5,666 nucleotides of DNA, from the NCBI GenBank assembly GCA_020427905.1, contig JAGQNU010000055.1, positions 1-5,666 of the forward strand, written 5' to 3'. This DNA comes from Candidatus Saccharimonadota bacterium (GTDB lineage: Bacteria; Patescibacteriota; Saccharimonadia; Saccharimonadales; UBA7683). The notes below the pieces were generated by a model that was given only the letters and a program-made list of their open reading frames with translations, did no database searches and had not been told where the DNA came from. Positions 4,861 through 5,666 of this stretch are shown one piece after another. The translations under genes were made by a program, and so were the position numbers. The first letter of the stretch is position 1, and each line of letters opens with the position of its first letter.

Positions 4861-5555
4861 AACTCGACGACTTGTTGTGAGGCGAGGATCTCGGCGTTTT
4901 TGACACCCTCGAGCGCAGTCAACTTCATCATGGCATCAGTTTGCTCGTCGCGTTTTTTGAGCTTCACGTTATAGGAGTATTGCAGTGACTTCTGTGCACT
5001 TGAGTAGTTTACGTTGATTATCGATATCTCTTTAAAGAGTCCACGCAGCATGGTCTCGAGCTCTTTCTGGTGAATCTTCTTGGCATCGATCGTGAGATAC
5101 AACACTTGCTCAAGCTTGATCATGGAGCCGAAGTTAAGCGCATCGAGCAGCAACGCACTGATCACAATAATGAGCGTACTCAGAATCGCGAGCGTATAGC
5201 CATTTGATCCAACAGATAAACCAACCACGAGTGCGAGAAAGATGAAAGCTGTGTCCTTAGGGTCCTTCACCGCGGTTCTGAACCTTATCAGCGTAAACGC
5301 ACCGAGCAGCGTGAAGGCTTTGGCCAAGTTGCCACCAATCACCATCATCACAAACGCAACAATCATGGTAATGAGTACGATTGAGTATGCGTAGGAGACC
5401 GAGTACGAGACTCCTTTATGCACTTTTTTATAGGTTTTGGCGATCACCACACCAAGCACGAGTGCTAACAGTAAGTTGATCGCAACTATAGGTGCGTTGT
5501 TGAGTGTGCCTGACTGCACGGAATCAGTAATAAGTTGTTCTAGATTAAACTGCAT
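4857..5555 (-). CDS. DUF4956 family membrane protein
   Basis: The 232-residue product has an N-terminal membrane half and a soluble C-terminal half. Hydrophobic segments lie at about 21-39, 54-74, 77-90, 102-117 and 119-138. The loop RFRTAVKDPKDTAF (91-104) followed by IFLALVVGLSVGSNGY is the family's hallmark and identifies it firmly. Residues 145-232 form a cytosolic-looking alpha/beta domain (VLYLTIDAKK...LQYSYNVKLKK...EGVKNAEILASQQVVEF), possibly ferredoxin- or ACT-like. The molecular function of DUF4956 is not established, but these genes often neighbour VTC-domain polyphosphate polymerases, and the partial gene 10 bp upstream is compatible with that. No SD precedes ATG 5555-5553. TAGATA, a poor -10, lies 7 nt upstream. 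Translational coupling to the upstream gene is therefore more likely. Its stop overlaps that of the plus-strand ORF. Confidence 0.9.
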   Translation of the reverse strand: MQFNLEQLITDSVQSGTLNNAPIVAINLLLALVLGVVIAKTYKKVHKGVSYSVSYAYSIVLITMIVAFVMMVIGGNLAKAFTLLGAFTLIRFRTAVKDPKDTAFIFLALVVGLSVGSNGYTLAILSTLIIVISALLLDALNFGSMIKLEQVLYLTIDAKKIHQKELETMLRGLFKEISIINVNYSSAQKSLQYSYNVKLKKRDEQTDAMMKLTALEGVKNAEILASQQVVEF

Positions 5556-5565
5556 ATGCTTGTAT

Positions 5566-5666
5566 CTAAATTAACAGATAATGCGAAATAACTGAATCAC
5601 AATATTTTGATACCGGTTGCGATGTCAGGTTGTAGCGCTTTACGAGATAGTCAACAAAATGTGGCA
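5566..5666 (-). CDS. C-terminal end of an upstream gene, probably a VTC-domain polyphosphate polymerase
   Basis: The minus strand is open from the window edge (first full codon 5664-5662) to TAG 5568-5566, giving 32 residues. The other two minus frames stop within the first 30 bases. The tail contains YNLTSQPVSKYCDSVISHYL. From memory, a VSKYC-like segment is conserved near the C-terminus of bacterial VTC-domain proteins, which make polyphosphate from ATP and are often encoded beside DUF4956 genes. The 10-bp gap to the next start fits an operon. The fragment is too short to prove the family. Confidence 0.5.
   Translation of the reverse strand, partial: PHFVDYLVKRYNLTSQPVSKYCDSVISHYLLI

Noticed and set aside
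1..5666. tRNA, rRNA, CRISPR array, IS element or attachment site
   Set aside because: I looked on both strands and saw no cloverleaf-like region, spaced direct repeats, transposase motif or terminal repeats.

Overview
The window looks like a compact bacterial chromosome segment. All recognisable genes but one candidate lie on the minus strand, gaps are short, and the standard code is used: tilS ends at TGA and no recognised gene needs an internal TGA read as sense. The gene content, small gene sizes, a short TilS and starts without Shine-Dalgarno (SD) sites are compatible with a Patescibacteria/CPR genome, perhaps Saccharibacteria. That placement is an impression, not a proof, since no rRNA or marker tree is available here.

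From right to left, in the direction of minus-strand transcription: (1) 5666-4857 holds the last 32 codons of a gene that probably encodes a VTC-type polyphosphate polymerase, followed 10 bp later by a DUF4956 membrane protein. (2) 4618-4860 on the plus strand is a candidate 80-residue Arg-rich gene, head-to-head with argC and convergent on the DUF4956 gene, sharing its stop-codon bases. (3) 4589-2371 is a probable unit of argC (N-acetyl-gamma-glutamyl-phosphate reductase), an inositol-monophosphatase-family phosphatase, a 53-residue glycine-zipper membrane mini-protein too short for most ORF lists, a structured 3' region and a strong intrinsic terminator. (4) 2359-1 holds an unrecognised 137-residue gene, tilS (tRNA-Ile lysidine synthetase) and the first 329 codons of ftsH (membrane AAA+ protease), which runs off the left edge.

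Two signals stand out beyond the genes. First, four starts (tilS, the mini-protein, argC and the plus-strand ORF) have a -10-like hexamer (TACAAT, TACAAT, TATAAT, TATATT) ending 6-7 nt before the ATG and no usable SD. This is the layout expected for leaderless mRNAs. ftsH and the phosphatase have good SD sites instead. Second, the region 2371-2502 combines a 7-bp hairpin nested in a 6-bp outer stem, an intrinsic terminator, and a 10-bp perfect inverted repeat that pairs the 3' region with the end of the mini-protein coding sequence across the outer stem. This is a possible pseudoknot or switch.

No tRNA, rRNA, CRISPR array, insertion sequence or attachment site was seen. No stretch over 300 bases lacks a gene.
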